Shown here: positions 22,261-31,584 of the stretch, piece after piece
How positions within the stretch are numbered: the stretch's first letter is position 1
Layout of the letters: the number at the start of each line of letters is the position of its first letter
NCBI GenBank assembly: GCA_030530525.1
Contig: JAUMUT010000019.1
Location: 1-39,312, forward strand
Direction of reading: 5' to 3'
From: Capnocytophaga sp.
GTDB taxonomy: Bacteria > Bacteroidota > Bacteroidia > Flavobacteriales > Flavobacteriaceae
DNA: 39,312 nucleotides
Position numbers and translations under genes: made by a program
The notes under the pieces: generated by a model
Databases searched by the model: none
Told to the model about the DNA's origin: nothing
The model's input: only the letters and a program-made list of their open reading frames with translations

Positions 22261-23622
22261 TTGTACGCAATTATAGATATAGAAACCACAGGAGGGAAAT
22301 TAAATGAAGAAGGCATAACCGAAATAGCTATTTATCGGTTTGATGGTCAGCAAGTTACGGATAGATTTATCACTCTTATTAATCCAGAGAAAAAAATACA
22401 AGAATTTGTTGTACAACTCACGGGGATAAATAATGCAATGCTTCGTAATGCTCCCAAATTTTATGAAGTAGCCAAACGAATAGTAGAAATTACTCAAGAT
22501 TGTGTTATTGTAGCACATAATGCAGATTTTGATTATCGTGTGCTTCGTAATGAATATAACCGATTAGGCTTTGATTATCAACGAAATACCATTTGTACTG
22601 TACAGATGGCGCAACGTCTTTTGCCAGGGCAACTTTCGTATAGTTTAGGAAAATTGGCAAAAGCCTTAGGAATACCTTTAAGCAATAGGCACAGAGCCAG
22701 TGGCGATGCATTAGCTACTTTGTATTTATTTAAGTTACTTTTAACAAAAGATATTTCTAAAACTGCTGTAAATGAATTTGTTAAGCAAAATATAGGCAAA
22801 CAGCTTTCCTCTCATTTACTTTCTATTTTAGACGAAGTTCCGAGTAAATTGGGGGTGTATTATATTTATAATGAAAAGGGAAATATTATTTTCATTGGGA
22901 AAGCAAATAATTTAAAGAAAAAAATTAATCAACACTTTGTATCTAATTCAACGAAAGATACTTACATACAAAAACACATTGCCAAAGTTATCAGTGAGCA
23001 AACAGGAACAGAACTTATAGCCAGCCTGAAAGAATTTGAAGAATTAGACAAAAACAAGCCTGCACTCAATGGTAAAAAAATAAATAAAAAATATCCTTTT
23101 GGGCTTTTTTCTACGATAGATAAAAATGGCTATATTCGCTTGTATATCAGTCTAATAGCTAATAACTTAGATTATTTAGCAATTTTTGAAAGTCAGTCTG
23201 AAGGGCTTAATTTTCTTTTTGAACTAACAGAAGAATTTTCTCTCTGTACAAAGCTAAATGGTTTTTCTCAATCTCGGGGGAATTGTTATAATTATTCCAT
23301 TGGGAAATGTTTTGGAGCTTGTACAGAAAAGGAATTGCCTGATTTATACAATGATAGAGTAAAAAAAGCCCTTGAAAAATATACACTTTCTCATCGGACT
23401 TTTGTTATTTTGGATAAAGGTCGTTCCGTAGAAGAACGAAGTGTTATTTTGGTTGAAAATGGAAAATGTTTAGGATACGGATTTATTAATTTGAATTACC
23501 AACTTACTCATATAGAGATACTTAAAAATATAATTACTCCTATACGGAATACTTTTTTTGTACAACATTCTATTCAAAATCATTTACGAAAGAATAAATA
23601 TGTTAAAATAATATCTTTTTAA
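22261..23622 (+). CDS. DnaQ-type 3'-5' exonuclease fused to a GIY-YIG domain
   Basis: The 453-residue protein joins a DEDDh exonuclease to a UvrC-like GIY-YIG domain. The exonuclease (1-165) shows IDIETTG with Asp6/Glu8, HNADFDYRVL and HRASGDALAT. The GIY-YIG domain (about 197-275) shows GVYYIYNEKGNIIFIGKANN. A C-terminal region with CYNYSIGKCFGACTEKE resembles the cysteine motif of UvrC/Cho-type proteins. Related epsilon-UvrC fusions occur widely and are thought to act in DNA repair; substrate and role here are inferred. The start is a TTG giving MYAIIDIETTGG, supported by the promoter just upstream. In the GIY-YIG part two expected catalytic positions are changed (IFIG for YIG, Lys for Arg). 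It is convergent with the DUF2797 gene. Confidence 0.9.
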   Translation: MYAIIDIETTGGKLNEEGITEIAIYRFDGQQVTDRFITLINPEKKIQEFVVQLTGINNAMLRNAPKFYEVAKRIVEITQDCVIVAHNADFDYRVLRNEYNRLGFDYQRNTICTVQMAQRLLPGQLSYSLGKLAKALGIPLSNRHRASGDALATLYLFKLLLTKDISKTAVNEFVKQNIGKQLSSHLLSILDEVPSKLGVYYIYNEKGNIIFIGKANNLKKKINQHFVSNSTKDTYIQKHIAKVISEQTGTELIASLKEFEELDKNKPALNGKKINKKYPFGLFSTIDKNGYIRLYISLIANNLDYLAIFESQSEGLNFLFELTEEFSLCTKLNGFSQSRGNCYNYSIGKCFGACTEKELPDLYNDRVKKALEKYTLSHRTFVILDKGRSVEERSVILVENGKCLGYGFINLNYQLTHIEILKNIITPIRNTFFVQHSIQNHLRKNKYVKIISF

Positions 23623-23658
23623 GATGAATTTTTTCTATTTTCTATTGAAAAAGATGAT

Positions 23659-24453
23659 TTAATAGCAAATATCTACAATAAAACCTTCGTTTGAGCGTAT
23701 ATTGAACACTATTTTATCTTCAAAAATAAGATATTGCCCTTTAATTCCTTTTAAAACGCCTTTATAAGATGGTGTTTTTTGTAAATTTAAGCTATTTACC
23801 TTGTCTGGATATTGAATAACAGGATAATTTATAGAAAAAATATCATTTTCTTCAGAAAAATAAGGCAAAACTTCTTCTGGAAGATAAGATTTTAAATCTT
23901 TTTTTATTTGTAATAAATCAATTTCCTCCAATTGATTGGTTAGCATTTTTCGCCAATTAGTTTTATCTGAAATATGTTTTTTTAACGAAATTTCGCCAAT
24001 TCCTGCTAAATATCTGTTAGGAACTTCCAGCATTATAACGGCTTGGTGCGCACCTTGGTCTATCCAACGAGTGGGCATTTGGCTTTTGCGAGTAACACCC
24101 ACTTTTACATTACTTGAATTTGCCAAATATAAAATATGCGGTTGTATTTGTGCTGCTATTTCGTATTCCAAATTGCGATCTTCAATGCCCAAATGCGCTT
24201 TACTAAGCTCAGGATGTATAATCCAATCTCCTGCTTGGGGCATTTCAAAAAAACATTTTTTACAAAAACCTTGCCTATATATATCTTTATGTAAGCCACA
24301 ATTTAAGCATTGATAATCTACAAAATGAATACTTATTTCTTTGTTTAACAGAGAATTAACTTCCAATTCATTTTCTCCAATAGATAAAAAATAACGGATA
24401 GGCGTATGGGCTTCTGTACGCATCTTTTGCAATAAAGTTTGGATTTTATTCAT
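23659..24453 (-). CDS. DUF2797 family protein
   Basis: The 264-residue protein matches DUF2797. A four-cysteine zinc-ribbon-like element lies near the N-terminus (CLNCGLH...GFCKKCFFEMP, about 49-70). It is followed by IHPELSKAHLGIEDRNLEYE, and then a segment VKVGVTRKSQMPTRWIDQGA that looks like a GIY-YIG-type core. The function of the family is not established. No signal peptide is present, so it is cytoplasmic. It is a single gene, convergent with the exonuclease/GIY-YIG gene with only 36 nt between the stops, and divergent from the GH3-like gene. The start is the ATG at 24453; an internal ATG (M11) is less likely. Confidence 0.88.
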   Translation of the reverse strand: MNKIQTLLQKMRTEAHTPIRYFLSIGENELEVNSLLNKEISIHFVDYQCLNCGLHKDIYRQGFCKKCFFEMPQAGDWIIHPELSKAHLGIEDRNLEYEIAAQIQPHILYLANSSNVKVGVTRKSQMPTRWIDQGAHQAVIMLEVPNRYLAGIGEISLKKHISDKTNWRKMLTNQLEEIDLLQIKKDLKSYLPEEVLPYFSEENDIFSINYPVIQYPDKVNSLNLQKTPSYKGVLKGIKGQYLIFEDKIVFNIRSNEGFIVDICY

Positions 24454-24625
24454 TTTTTTTATATTTTTACACGCTGATTTAGAGAGCGTAAAATTACTAA
24501 AAAAATTATAAAAACAACGGAACTTTTACAAAATATTTTTCTATTGTTTTTCTCTTTATCAATAAATAAAATTATTATTATATAAATAATTAGAAATTTA
24601 AAGTACAAAAAATAAATATACAAAA

Positions 24626-26137
24626 ATGCCTTTATCCATTATTAATTCTATAGCATCTTGGTTTTTGCGTAAGCGAATTGACCAAATACAAGAATTTGTG
24701 AACAATCCGCACGAAACACAAGACCGCATTTGCGCCAAATTGTTAGAGTCTGCTCAATATACAGAAATTGGTAAAAAATATGATTTTACTTCTATCGGAA
24801 ATTATCAAGAATTTGCCAATAGAATACCTATTTCTGTCTATGAAGATATAGAGCCAATGATAGAGCGGGCAAGGCGTGGCGAGCAGAATATTTTTTGGAA
24901 TACTCCTATAAAATGGTTTGCAAAAAGTAGCGGAACGACCAATGCAAAAAGTAAATTTATTCCTGTAAGTGATGAGGCTTTACACGATTGTCATTATAAA
25001 GCAGGGAAAGATATGCTTTGTTTATACCTTAATAATAATGAAAATTCGGGGCTCTTTAAAGGAAAAAGTCTTCGTTTAGGCGGAAGTAAAGAACTTTATC
25101 AAGAAAATGGCACTACTTTTGGCGATTTATCAGCTATTTTGATCGATAATTTACCTTTTTGGGCAGAATTTAGCTGTACTCCGTCTAATAAAGTATCTTT
25201 AATGAGCGAATGGGAGGCAAAAATGAAGGCAATTGTGGTAGAATCTTCCAAAGAAAACGTAACGAGCTTGGTTGGTGTGCCGTCTTGGATGTTGGTTCTG
25301 TTAAATCAGGTTTTAGATTATACAAATAAAACAAATTTATTGGAACTTTGGAAAAATTTGGAAGTTTATTTTCACGGGGGAGTGAGTTTTATTCCTTATA
25401 AAGAGCAATATAATAGGATAATTCCCTCAGAATCTGTACTTTACTATGAAACGTATAATGCTTCGGAAGGATTTTTTGCAATTCAAGACCGTAATAAAAG
25501 TGATGAAATGCTCTTGATGTTGGATTATGGTATTTTTTATGAATTTATCCCGATGGATACCTATCATACTGCAAATCAGAAAGTTATTCCTATTTGGGAA
25601 GTAGAGTTAGGGAAAAATTATGCAATGATAATTACTACCAATTCAGGGCTTTGGCGTTACCAAATAGGAGATACTGTGCGCTTTACTTCGGTAAATCCTT
25701 ATCGTATAAAAATAACAGGAAGAACCAAACATTTTATAAATGTTTTTGGCGAAGAATTGATAATTGAAAATACGGAAGAAGCTCTAAAACAGACTTGTAA
25801 GCAAACAGGAAGTAATATTTTAGAATATACCGTAGCTCCTATTTTTATGAAGGAAAAAGAAAAAGGCGCACACGAGTGGATTATAGAATTTGCAGAAAAA
25901 CCATCTGATATAGAACAATTTACAAGAATTTTAGATGAAGAATTGAAAAAATTAAATTCAGACTATGAAGCAAAACGTTATAATAATATGACGCTTACAA
26001 TGCCTAAAATTAATATTGCAAGAGCTAATCTTTTCCACGATTGGCTTAAAGAAAATGATAAATTGGGCGGGCAACACAAAATACCTCGTTTATCCAATAG
26101 TAGAGAGTATTTGGAAGCTATTTTAAAACTTCAATAA
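24626..26137 (+). CDS. GH3-like acyl-adenylate-forming family protein
   Basis: The 503-residue protein belongs to the GH3 (auxin-responsive promoter) family, an ANL-type fold. In plants it conjugates amino acids to carboxylic hormones; in bacteria the substrate is mostly unknown. Motif 1, the ATP/phosphate loop, is KSSGTTNAKSKFIPVS (about 99-114). Motif 2 is YYETYNASEGFFAIQD and motif 3 is GLWRYQIGDTVRF. KITGRTKHFINVFGEE follows, close to the hinge before the C-terminal domain. It is expected to activate a carboxylate with ATP and transfer it to an amine. No signal peptide is present. It precedes the Tricorn-like protease by 29 nt and may share its transcript; a functional link is not evident. 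Confidence 0.93.
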   Translation: MPLSIINSIASWFLRKRIDQIQEFVNNPHETQDRICAKLLESAQYTEIGKKYDFTSIGNYQEFANRIPISVYEDIEPMIERARRGEQNIFWNTPIKWFAKSSGTTNAKSKFIPVSDEALHDCHYKAGKDMLCLYLNNNENSGLFKGKSLRLGGSKELYQENGTTFGDLSAILIDNLPFWAEFSCTPSNKVSLMSEWEAKMKAIVVESSKENVTSLVGVPSWMLVLLNQVLDYTNKTNLLELWKNLEVYFHGGVSFIPYKEQYNRIIPSESVLYYETYNASEGFFAIQDRNKSDEMLLMLDYGIFYEFIPMDTYHTANQKVIPIWEVELGKNYAMIITTNSGLWRYQIGDTVRFTSVNPYRIKITGRTKHFINVFGEELIIENTEEALKQTCKQTGSNILEYTVAPIFMKEKEKGAHEWIIEFAEKPSDIEQFTRILDEELKKLNSDYEAKRYNNMTLTMPKINIARANLFHDWLKENDKLGGQHKIPRLSNSREYLEAILKLQ

Positions 26138-26166
26138 TTTATATAAATTAACAAAAAATATTTTAA

Positions 26167-29100
26167 ATGAAAAAAATCTTTTTAACCTTATTTGGTTCTT
26201 TTCTTTTAGGAAATTTGTCGGCACAAAATCCGTTATGGCTTCGGCATTCTTCCATTTCTCCTGACGGGAAAAATATAGCTTTTTCCTATAAAGGAGATAT
26301 TTATAAAATTTCTACGCAAGGAGGTGAAGCTCAGCGACTTACATCTAATCCTGCTTTTGAATCTTTCCCTATTTGGTCGCCAGATAGTAAGCAAATAGCC
26401 TTTACCAGTGATAGAGAAGGCGGACATCAGAAAATATACATAATGTCATCGCAAGGTGGTGAGGCTAAGCAACTTACGTTTAATTCTGCCAATGCTATTC
26501 CTTATACTTTTACCAAAGATGGAAAATCAATACTTTACATTACTAACGTGCAAACTTCTGCACAAAGTGCCATTTTTAATGCGGCAAGGTTTAATCAACT
26601 TTATAAAGTAAGCACAGAAGGAAATTACCCTGAATTGGTATCGAGCACCCCAATGGCTGAGGTGAAGCTTAGTCCTGATGGGAAAAAAATATATTATGAA
26701 GATGTAAAAGGCTTTGAAAATGAATGGCGTAAGCATCATACTTCTTCTGTAAGTAGAGATATTTGGCAATATGATTTTGCTACAAAAAAATATACTAAAT
26801 TAATAGATTGGCAAGGCGAAGACCGAAATCCTGTATTGGCAAAAGATGGGAAAACTATTTATTTTTTAAGTGAAAGAAATAATAATAATCTTAATATTTT
26901 TAAGACATCGGTAGATAATCCTTCCAAAGTAGAACAACTTACTTTTTATAAAGATAATCCTGTTCGGTTTTTGTCAATTTCAGACGAAGGATTGCTATCT
27001 TTTGGTTATGATGGTGAATTATATACTTTGCGAGAAGGAAATAAGCCGAATAAAATTAATGTTAAAATAATTAACGATATTTCGGAAAATCAAGAAAGAA
27101 ATATGTCGTTTTCTTCTGGTGCTACTTCGGCTAATATTTCACCAGATGGGAAACAAATAGCTTTCGCTGTGCGAGGCGAAATTTTTGCTTCTACGCCCGA
27201 TTATTCTACAACCAAGCAGATTAGCAAGACCACCGCAGCCGAACAATCTCCTACTTTTAGCCCCGATGGTCGCTCTTTGGTGTATGCAAGTTATCGGGAA
27301 GGATTTTGGGATTTGTATAAAGCAGATATTGCCCGAAAAGAGGAAATTAATTTCGCTAATTCTACATTAATTAATGAAGAAAAACTAATAAAAGGAGATA
27401 ATTCAGAAAAAATGTATCCTAAATTTTCTCCTAATGGAAAAGAAATTGCTTTCGTAAAAGATAGAAATCAGGTAGTTATTTATAATTTTGAAACTAAAAA
27501 AACACGAAATATTACCGATGCAAAATATCAGATAGAAAGAAATGGATACATTAATTATTCTTGGTCGCCCGATGGGAAATGGCTTGTGGTAGAGTATGTT
27601 GCAAGAAACAGAAATCCGTATTCGGATATAGGAATTATAAGCACAGAAGGAGGTAAAGAAATTTTTAACATTACGGATAGTGGCTATTTTGATAATAATC
27701 CGCATTGGGCTCTTGATGGTGATGCAATTATCTGGAATTCTGAACGTTATGGTATGAGAAACCACGCTTCTTGGGGTTCAATGTCTGATGTTATGATTGT
27801 CTTTCTAAATCGTGAGGCTTTTGATAAATATAATATGAATAAAGAAGATTTTGAATTATATACAGAAGCACAAAAGAAAGAGAAAAAAGAAAAAGAATCG
27901 GATAAAAAAGACGATAAAACAGATAAAAAAAACGAAGATAAAGCCAAAAATAAAGATATTATTATAGAATTTGATAATCTTCGGGACAGAATTGTGCGTT
28001 TAACACCAAATTCTTCTGTTTTAGGTGATGCAATTATTAGTAAAGATGGCAAAAAATTGTATTATTTATCTTCTTTTGAGAGTGGATACGACCTTTGGAT
28101 GCACGATTTAAGAGAAAAAACAACAAAATTGCTATCAAAACTCAACGGAAAATCGTTGTCTTTTAAAGCAGACAAAGATGGAAAAAATATTTTCCTTTTA
28201 GGAAGTGAAAAAATGCAAGTAATGGAACTTCCGTCTGAAAAAATTAAAACAATAACCTATAAAACGACAATGAAATTAGACCTTGCCAAAGAGCGAGAGT
28301 TTATGTTTGAAATGGTTAAAAGAGAAATCAATGAACGATTTTATGTAAAAGATTTGCACGGAGTAAATTGGGATAAATTAACTAATTATTATTATAAATT
28401 TTTACCATATATTAATAATAATTATGATTATGTAGAAATGTTAAGCGAGCTTTTGGGCGAATTGAATGTTTCTCACACTGGGGCAAGGTATCGCCAACCA
28501 AAATCCAACACCAATGCAACAGCTTTACTTGGGGCTTTTGTTACTCAAACTAATAAAGGCTTGGTTATTGATGAAATCTTACCTACAAGCCCTCTGGATA
28601 ACTTCCAATCCAAAGCAAAAAAAGGAAATATTATAGAAAAAATTGATAATCAATCCTTAGATAAATTGGATTTTTCTATACTATTGGAAGGAAAAATTAG
28701 ACAAAAAATATTAATTTCTTTATACGACCCTAACACAGGAACTCGTTGGGAAGAGGTAATAAAAACTATTGATGCCAATACTTGGAATGAGCTTCTTTAT
28801 AAGCGTTGGGTAAAACAACGTGAAGAAAATGTAGAAAAATGGTCTAATGGCAAATTGGGGTATGTGCATATTCGTTCAATGGCTGATGGAAGTTTCCGCG
28901 ATATTTATGCTAATGCTATGGGCAAATATTTCAAAAAAGACGGAATGGTTATAGATATTCGCTATAATGGAGGAGGACGATTGCACGAAGATATTGAAGT
29001 ATTTTTTAGTGCTAAAAAATATTTAACCCAAATGGTCAGAGGGAAAGTTTATGCCGATATGCCTTCTCGTCGTTGGACAAAGCCATCTATTATGGTAATG

Positions 29101-29403
29101 AATGAAGCTGATTATTCTAACGCTCACGGAACGCCTTGGGTATATAAAGAAATGAAAATAGGAAAACTTGTAGGAATGCCTGTTCCTGGCACAATGACTT
29201 CTGTGAATTGGGTAACCCTTCAAGACCCTTCTGTTTATTTTGGTATTCCTGTGGTTGGTTATCTTACAGATGATGGTAAGTACCTGGAAAACTTAGAGTT
29301 ATATCCTGATATTACCGCTCCGTTAGATCCTCTAAAACTTAGCGAAGGAGAAGATACACAACTAAAAACCGCAGTAGAAGAACTTTTAAAAACGACAAAA
29401 TAA
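26167..29403 (+). CDS. Tricorn-like protease (WD40-like propellers, PDZ, S41 peptidase), exported
   Basis: The 1078-residue protein begins with a signal peptide (1-20, ending LSAQ), so it works in the periplasm or at the surface. WD40-like/TolB-type beta-propeller repeats follow (about 25-660), with recurring SPDGKxIAF motifs. A charged Lys/Glu/Asp stretch (about 570-600) interrupts the second propeller. Then come a Tricorn C1 helical domain, a PDZ domain (about 790-880) and the S41 tail-specific protease domain (about 890-1065). The catalytic serine is Ser984 in EADYSNAHGTP. VIDIRYNGGG precedes it as in the family, and the late YLENLELYPD segment carries an acidic active-site residue. Archaeal Tricorn degrades oligopeptides; here processing of peptides outside the cytoplasm is inferred. 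Confidence 0.93.
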   Translation: MKKIFLTLFGSFLLGNLSAQNPLWLRHSSISPDGKNIAFSYKGDIYKISTQGGEAQRLTSNPAFESFPIWSPDSKQIAFTSDREGGHQKIYIMSSQGGEAKQLTFNSANAIPYTFTKDGKSILYITNVQTSAQSAIFNAARFNQLYKVSTEGNYPELVSSTPMAEVKLSPDGKKIYYEDVKGFENEWRKHHTSSVSRDIWQYDFATKKYTKLIDWQGEDRNPVLAKDGKTIYFLSERNNNNLNIFKTSVDNPSKVEQLTFYKDNPVRFLSISDEGLLSFGYDGELYTLREGNKPNKINVKIINDISENQERNMSFSSGATSANISPDGKQIAFAVRGEIFASTPDYSTTKQISKTTAAEQSPTFSPDGRSLVYASYREGFWDLYKADIARKEEINFANSTLINEEKLIKGDNSEKMYPKFSPNGKEIAFVKDRNQVVIYNFETKKTRNITDAKYQIERNGYINYSWSPDGKWLVVEYVARNRNPYSDIGIISTEGGKEIFNITDSGYFDNNPHWALDGDAIIWNSERYGMRNHASWGSMSDVMIVFLNREAFDKYNMNKEDFELYTEAQKKEKKEKESDKKDDKTDKKNEDKAKNKDIIIEFDNLRDRIVRLTPNSSVLGDAIISKDGKKLYYLSSFESGYDLWMHDLREKTTKLLSKLNGKSLSFKADKDGKNIFLLGSEKMQVMELPSEKIKTITYKTTMKLDLAKEREFMFEMVKREINERFYVKDLHGVNWDKLTNYYYKFLPYINNNYDYVEMLSELLGELNVSHTGARYRQPKSNTNATALLGAFVTQTNKGLVIDEILPTSPLDNFQSKAKKGNIIEKIDNQSLDKLDFSILLEGKIRQKILISLYDPNTGTRWEEVIKTIDANTWNELLYKRWVKQREENVEKWSNGKLGYVHIRSMADGSFRDIYANAMGKYFKKDGMVIDIRYNGGGRLHEDIEVFFSAKKYLTQMVRGKVYADMPSRRWTKPSIMVMNEADYSNAHGTPWVYKEMKIGKLVGMPVPGTMTSVNWVTLQDPSVYFGIPVVGYLTDDGKYLENLELYPDITAPLDPLKLSEGEDTQLKTAVEELLKTTK

Positions 29404-29411
29404 TTTAAATT

Positions 29412-29447
29412 AAAAGCCTTATTCTTTTTAGTATAAGGTTTTTTTGT
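29412..29447 (+). terminator. Terminator after the Tricorn-like gene
   Basis: AAAAGCCTTAT pairs with ATAAGGTTTTT (one G-T pair) and a run of seven T follows. It starts 9 nt after the stop at 29403. Confidence 0.8.
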
Positions 29448-29524
29448 AAATAATTAATAAAAACTCTGATATAATTTAATTTTTTATTAACAATAAAAAA
29501 CAATCGTATAACATAAAAAAATTG

Positions 29525-29532
29525 TAAATTTG
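29525..29532 (+). promoter_or_regulatory. Promoter -7 box of fbaA
   Basis: TAAATTTGTAC matches TAnnTTTG, 30 nt before the ATG at 29563. Confidence 0.6.
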
Positions 29533-29562
29533 TACTAAAATTTTGATATAAAAAATACAACA

Positions 29563-30630
29563 ATGAATCACAACATTAAATCGGGAGTAGCGGTTGGCAA
29601 ACAAGTACAAGAGATTTTCCAATACGCAAAGCAAAAAGGTTTTGCACTTCCTGCTGCCAACGTAGTTAATTCGGACTCTATTAATGCTGTACTTGAAACA
29701 GCTGCCGAGCTTAATTCGCCTGTTATTATTCAGTTTTCCAACGGAGGTGCGCAATTTCTTGCAGGGAAAGGGCTTTCTAACGAAAACCAAAGAGCAGCTA
29801 TTTTAGGTGCTATCTCTGGGGCAAAACAAGTGCATCAGTTAGCCGAAGCTTACGGAGCTACAGTTATTCTTCATACAGACCATTGTGCGAAAAAATTACT
29901 TCCTTGGATTGACGGGCTTTTGGACGCTTCCGAAGCACACTTCAAAGAAACAGGAAAACCTCTTTTCAGCTCTCATATGATTGACCTTTCTGAAGAACCA
30001 TTGAAAGAAAACATTGAGCTTTGCAAAAAATACCTTACTCGTATGAGCAAAATGGGTATGACGCTTGAAATTGAATTAGGTATCACAGGAGGAGAGGAAG
30101 ATGGCGTGGATAATTCAGGAGTTGATGAATCTCGTCTTTACACCCAGCCCGAAGATGTTGCATATGCTTATGAAGAATTGTTAAAAGTAAGTCCTCAATT
30201 TACGATTGCTGCATCTTTTGGTAATGTTCACGGAGTTTATAAGCCTGGAAATGTGAAACTTACACCAAAAATTCTAAAAAATTCACAAGAGTATGTTTCT
30301 AAAAAATATAACGTTCCTCACAATACCATTGACTTTGTATTCCACGGAGGTTCAGGCTCTACTCTTGAAGAAATTCGCGAGGCTATCAGCTATGGAGTGG
30401 TAAAAATGAATATTGATACAGATTTGCAATATGCTTTCACAGAGGGAATTAGAGATTATATGAAAAATAAAGCAGATTATCTGCAAGGGCAAATCGGTAA
30501 CCCAGAAGGTCCTGATGCGCCAAATAAAAAATATTATGATCCTCGTGTATGGCTAAGAGAAGGCGAAAAAACATTCATTAAACGATTGAAAAAAACCTTT
30601 GAAGACTTAAACAATGTAAATACTTTGTAA
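29563..30630 (+). CDS. fbaA: Class II fructose-bisphosphate aldolase
   Basis: It cleaves or forms fructose 1,6-bisphosphate in glycolysis and gluconeogenesis, using zinc. The 355-residue protein is class IIA like E. coli FbaA (359). The zinc/catalytic region VILHTDHCAKKLLPWIDGL is present. Further ligands lie in ELGITGGEEDGVDNS, FGNVHGVYKPGN and FVFHGGSGSTLEEI. VVKMNIDTDLQYAF provides phosphate-binding residues. Codon use looks more GC-rich and regular than in neighbours, as expected for a highly expressed gene. It is monocistronic, between its own promoter and terminator. Confidence 0.97.
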   Translation: MNHNIKSGVAVGKQVQEIFQYAKQKGFALPAANVVNSDSINAVLETAAELNSPVIIQFSNGGAQFLAGKGLSNENQRAAILGAISGAKQVHQLAEAYGATVILHTDHCAKKLLPWIDGLLDASEAHFKETGKPLFSSHMIDLSEEPLKENIELCKKYLTRMSKMGMTLEIELGITGGEEDGVDNSGVDESRLYTQPEDVAYAYEELLKVSPQFTIAASFGNVHGVYKPGNVKLTPKILKNSQEYVSKKYNVPHNTIDFVFHGGSGSTLEEIREAISYGVVKMNIDTDLQYAFTEGIRDYMKNKADYLQGQIGNPEGPDAPNKKYYDPRVWLREGEKTFIKRLKKTFEDLNNVNTL

Positions 30631-30643
30631 AATTTTGTTAATT

Positions 30644-30676
30644 AAAAATCCGTAGTTAATTAAGCTACGGATTTTT
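30644..30676. terminator. Bidirectional terminator between fbaA and the MBL hydrolase gene
   Basis: A 12-bp perfect stem (30644-30655 with 30665-30676) has A-run and T-run flanks, between two convergent genes. Confidence 0.9.
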
Positions 30677-30682
30677 TTATTT

Positions 30683-31447
30683 TTACAGAATGTCAATCGT
30701 TAAATTATCATAAGCCAAAAAAGTATTTTTAGGCAAGGTAGGTTGTACTTCTTCATAAAATCCCATATCTTGGCTTATATGTGTAAAATAAGCCTTGCGT
30801 GGTTGTATTTCTTTTACAATATATAAGGCTTCTTCCAAATTCAAATGTGTAGGATGTGCCACGTGCCTTAGAGCATTTATTATTAAAGTATCTACTTTAT
30901 ATAATTTTTCTAACTCATTGTTTTCTATATACTTAGCGTCTGTTATATAGGCTAAATTTTCTATTCGGTAACCAAGAATAGGAAGTTTTCCGTGTTGTAT
31001 TTGTATCGGAATTATTTTTTTCCCGAAAAGATAAAAAGGATTATTTTCTACCTCAAAAACTTGCACAGAGGGCGCACCTTCATAACGATTTTCTGTTTGA
31101 AAAATGTACTCAAAGCGTTTGCGAAGCTGGTCTATTACTCTTGGCAATCCATAAATAGGCATATCTCCTTGCCGAAGCACAAACGGGCGAATATCATCAA
31201 AACCTGCGGTATGGTCGGCGTGTTCGTGCGTAAATAAAATAGCCTCTAAGTGTTGCACATTATTGGTCAGCATTTGTTGCCGAAAGTCAGGCGAACAATC
31301 CAAAGAAATGTTAATATTATCCCAAGAAAGCAAGGCAGAAGTTCGTAAGCGTTTATCTCTGTGGTCAAGGCTTTTCCCTATGGGGTGAGTGCTTCCTATC
31401 ATTGGCACACCCTGAGAAGTTCCTGTTCCTAAAAAAGTTAATTTCAT
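30683..31447 (-). CDS. MBL-fold metallo-hydrolase (PhnP/RNase Z-like)
   Basis: The 254-residue protein has the metallo-beta-lactamase fold. MKLTFLGTGTSQGVPMIG starts the first strand, as in PhnP-type phosphodiesterases. THEHADHTAGFDDIR gives the HxHxDH di-metal site. ITDAKYIEN supplies the bridging Asp, and FTHISQDMG supplies a late His. Substrates in this group include cyclic phosphodiesters and RNA 3' ends; the actual one is unknown. The frame is open up to 31522, but those 25 residues are not conserved-looking and lie upstream of the promoter. The ATG at 31447 is therefore chosen. It is divergent from truA. Confidence 0.9.
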   Translation of the reverse strand: MKLTFLGTGTSQGVPMIGSTHPIGKSLDHRDKRLRTSALLSWDNINISLDCSPDFRQQMLTNNVQHLEAILFTHEHADHTAGFDDIRPFVLRQGDMPIYGLPRVIDQLRKRFEYIFQTENRYEGAPSVQVFEVENNPFYLFGKKIIPIQIQHGKLPILGYRIENLAYITDAKYIENNELEKLYKVDTLIINALRHVAHPTHLNLEEALYIVKEIQPRKAYFTHISQDMGFYEEVQPTLPKNTFLAYDNLTIDIL

Positions 31448-31464
31448 TAAACACAAAATTTCTA

Positions 31465-31472
31465 CAAAATTA
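31465..31472 (-). promoter_or_regulatory. Promoter -7 box of the MBL hydrolase gene; supports the shorter start
   Basis: The minus strand reads TAATTTTGTAG, matching TAnnTTTG, 17 nt before the ATG at 31447. A start at 31522 would be upstream of transcription. Confidence 0.55.
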
Positions 31473-31538
31473 CATTTTTTTAGGTAAATAGAAATTATTT
31501 TTAAGGAATTTTTAATATGCAAATTTTATTCAATACTT

Positions 31539-31568
31539 TTTGTAAAAGTCTAAAAAAGTGTAACTTTG
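31539..31568 (+). promoter_or_regulatory. Promoter of the truA-ABC-OMP operon
   Basis: TTTG (31539-31542) is followed after 18 nt by TAACTTTGC (31561-31568). Initiation near 31575 leaves a leader of about 10 nt before the GTG start. Confidence 0.7.
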
Positions 31569-31584
31569 CAAATTAAAAAACTTA

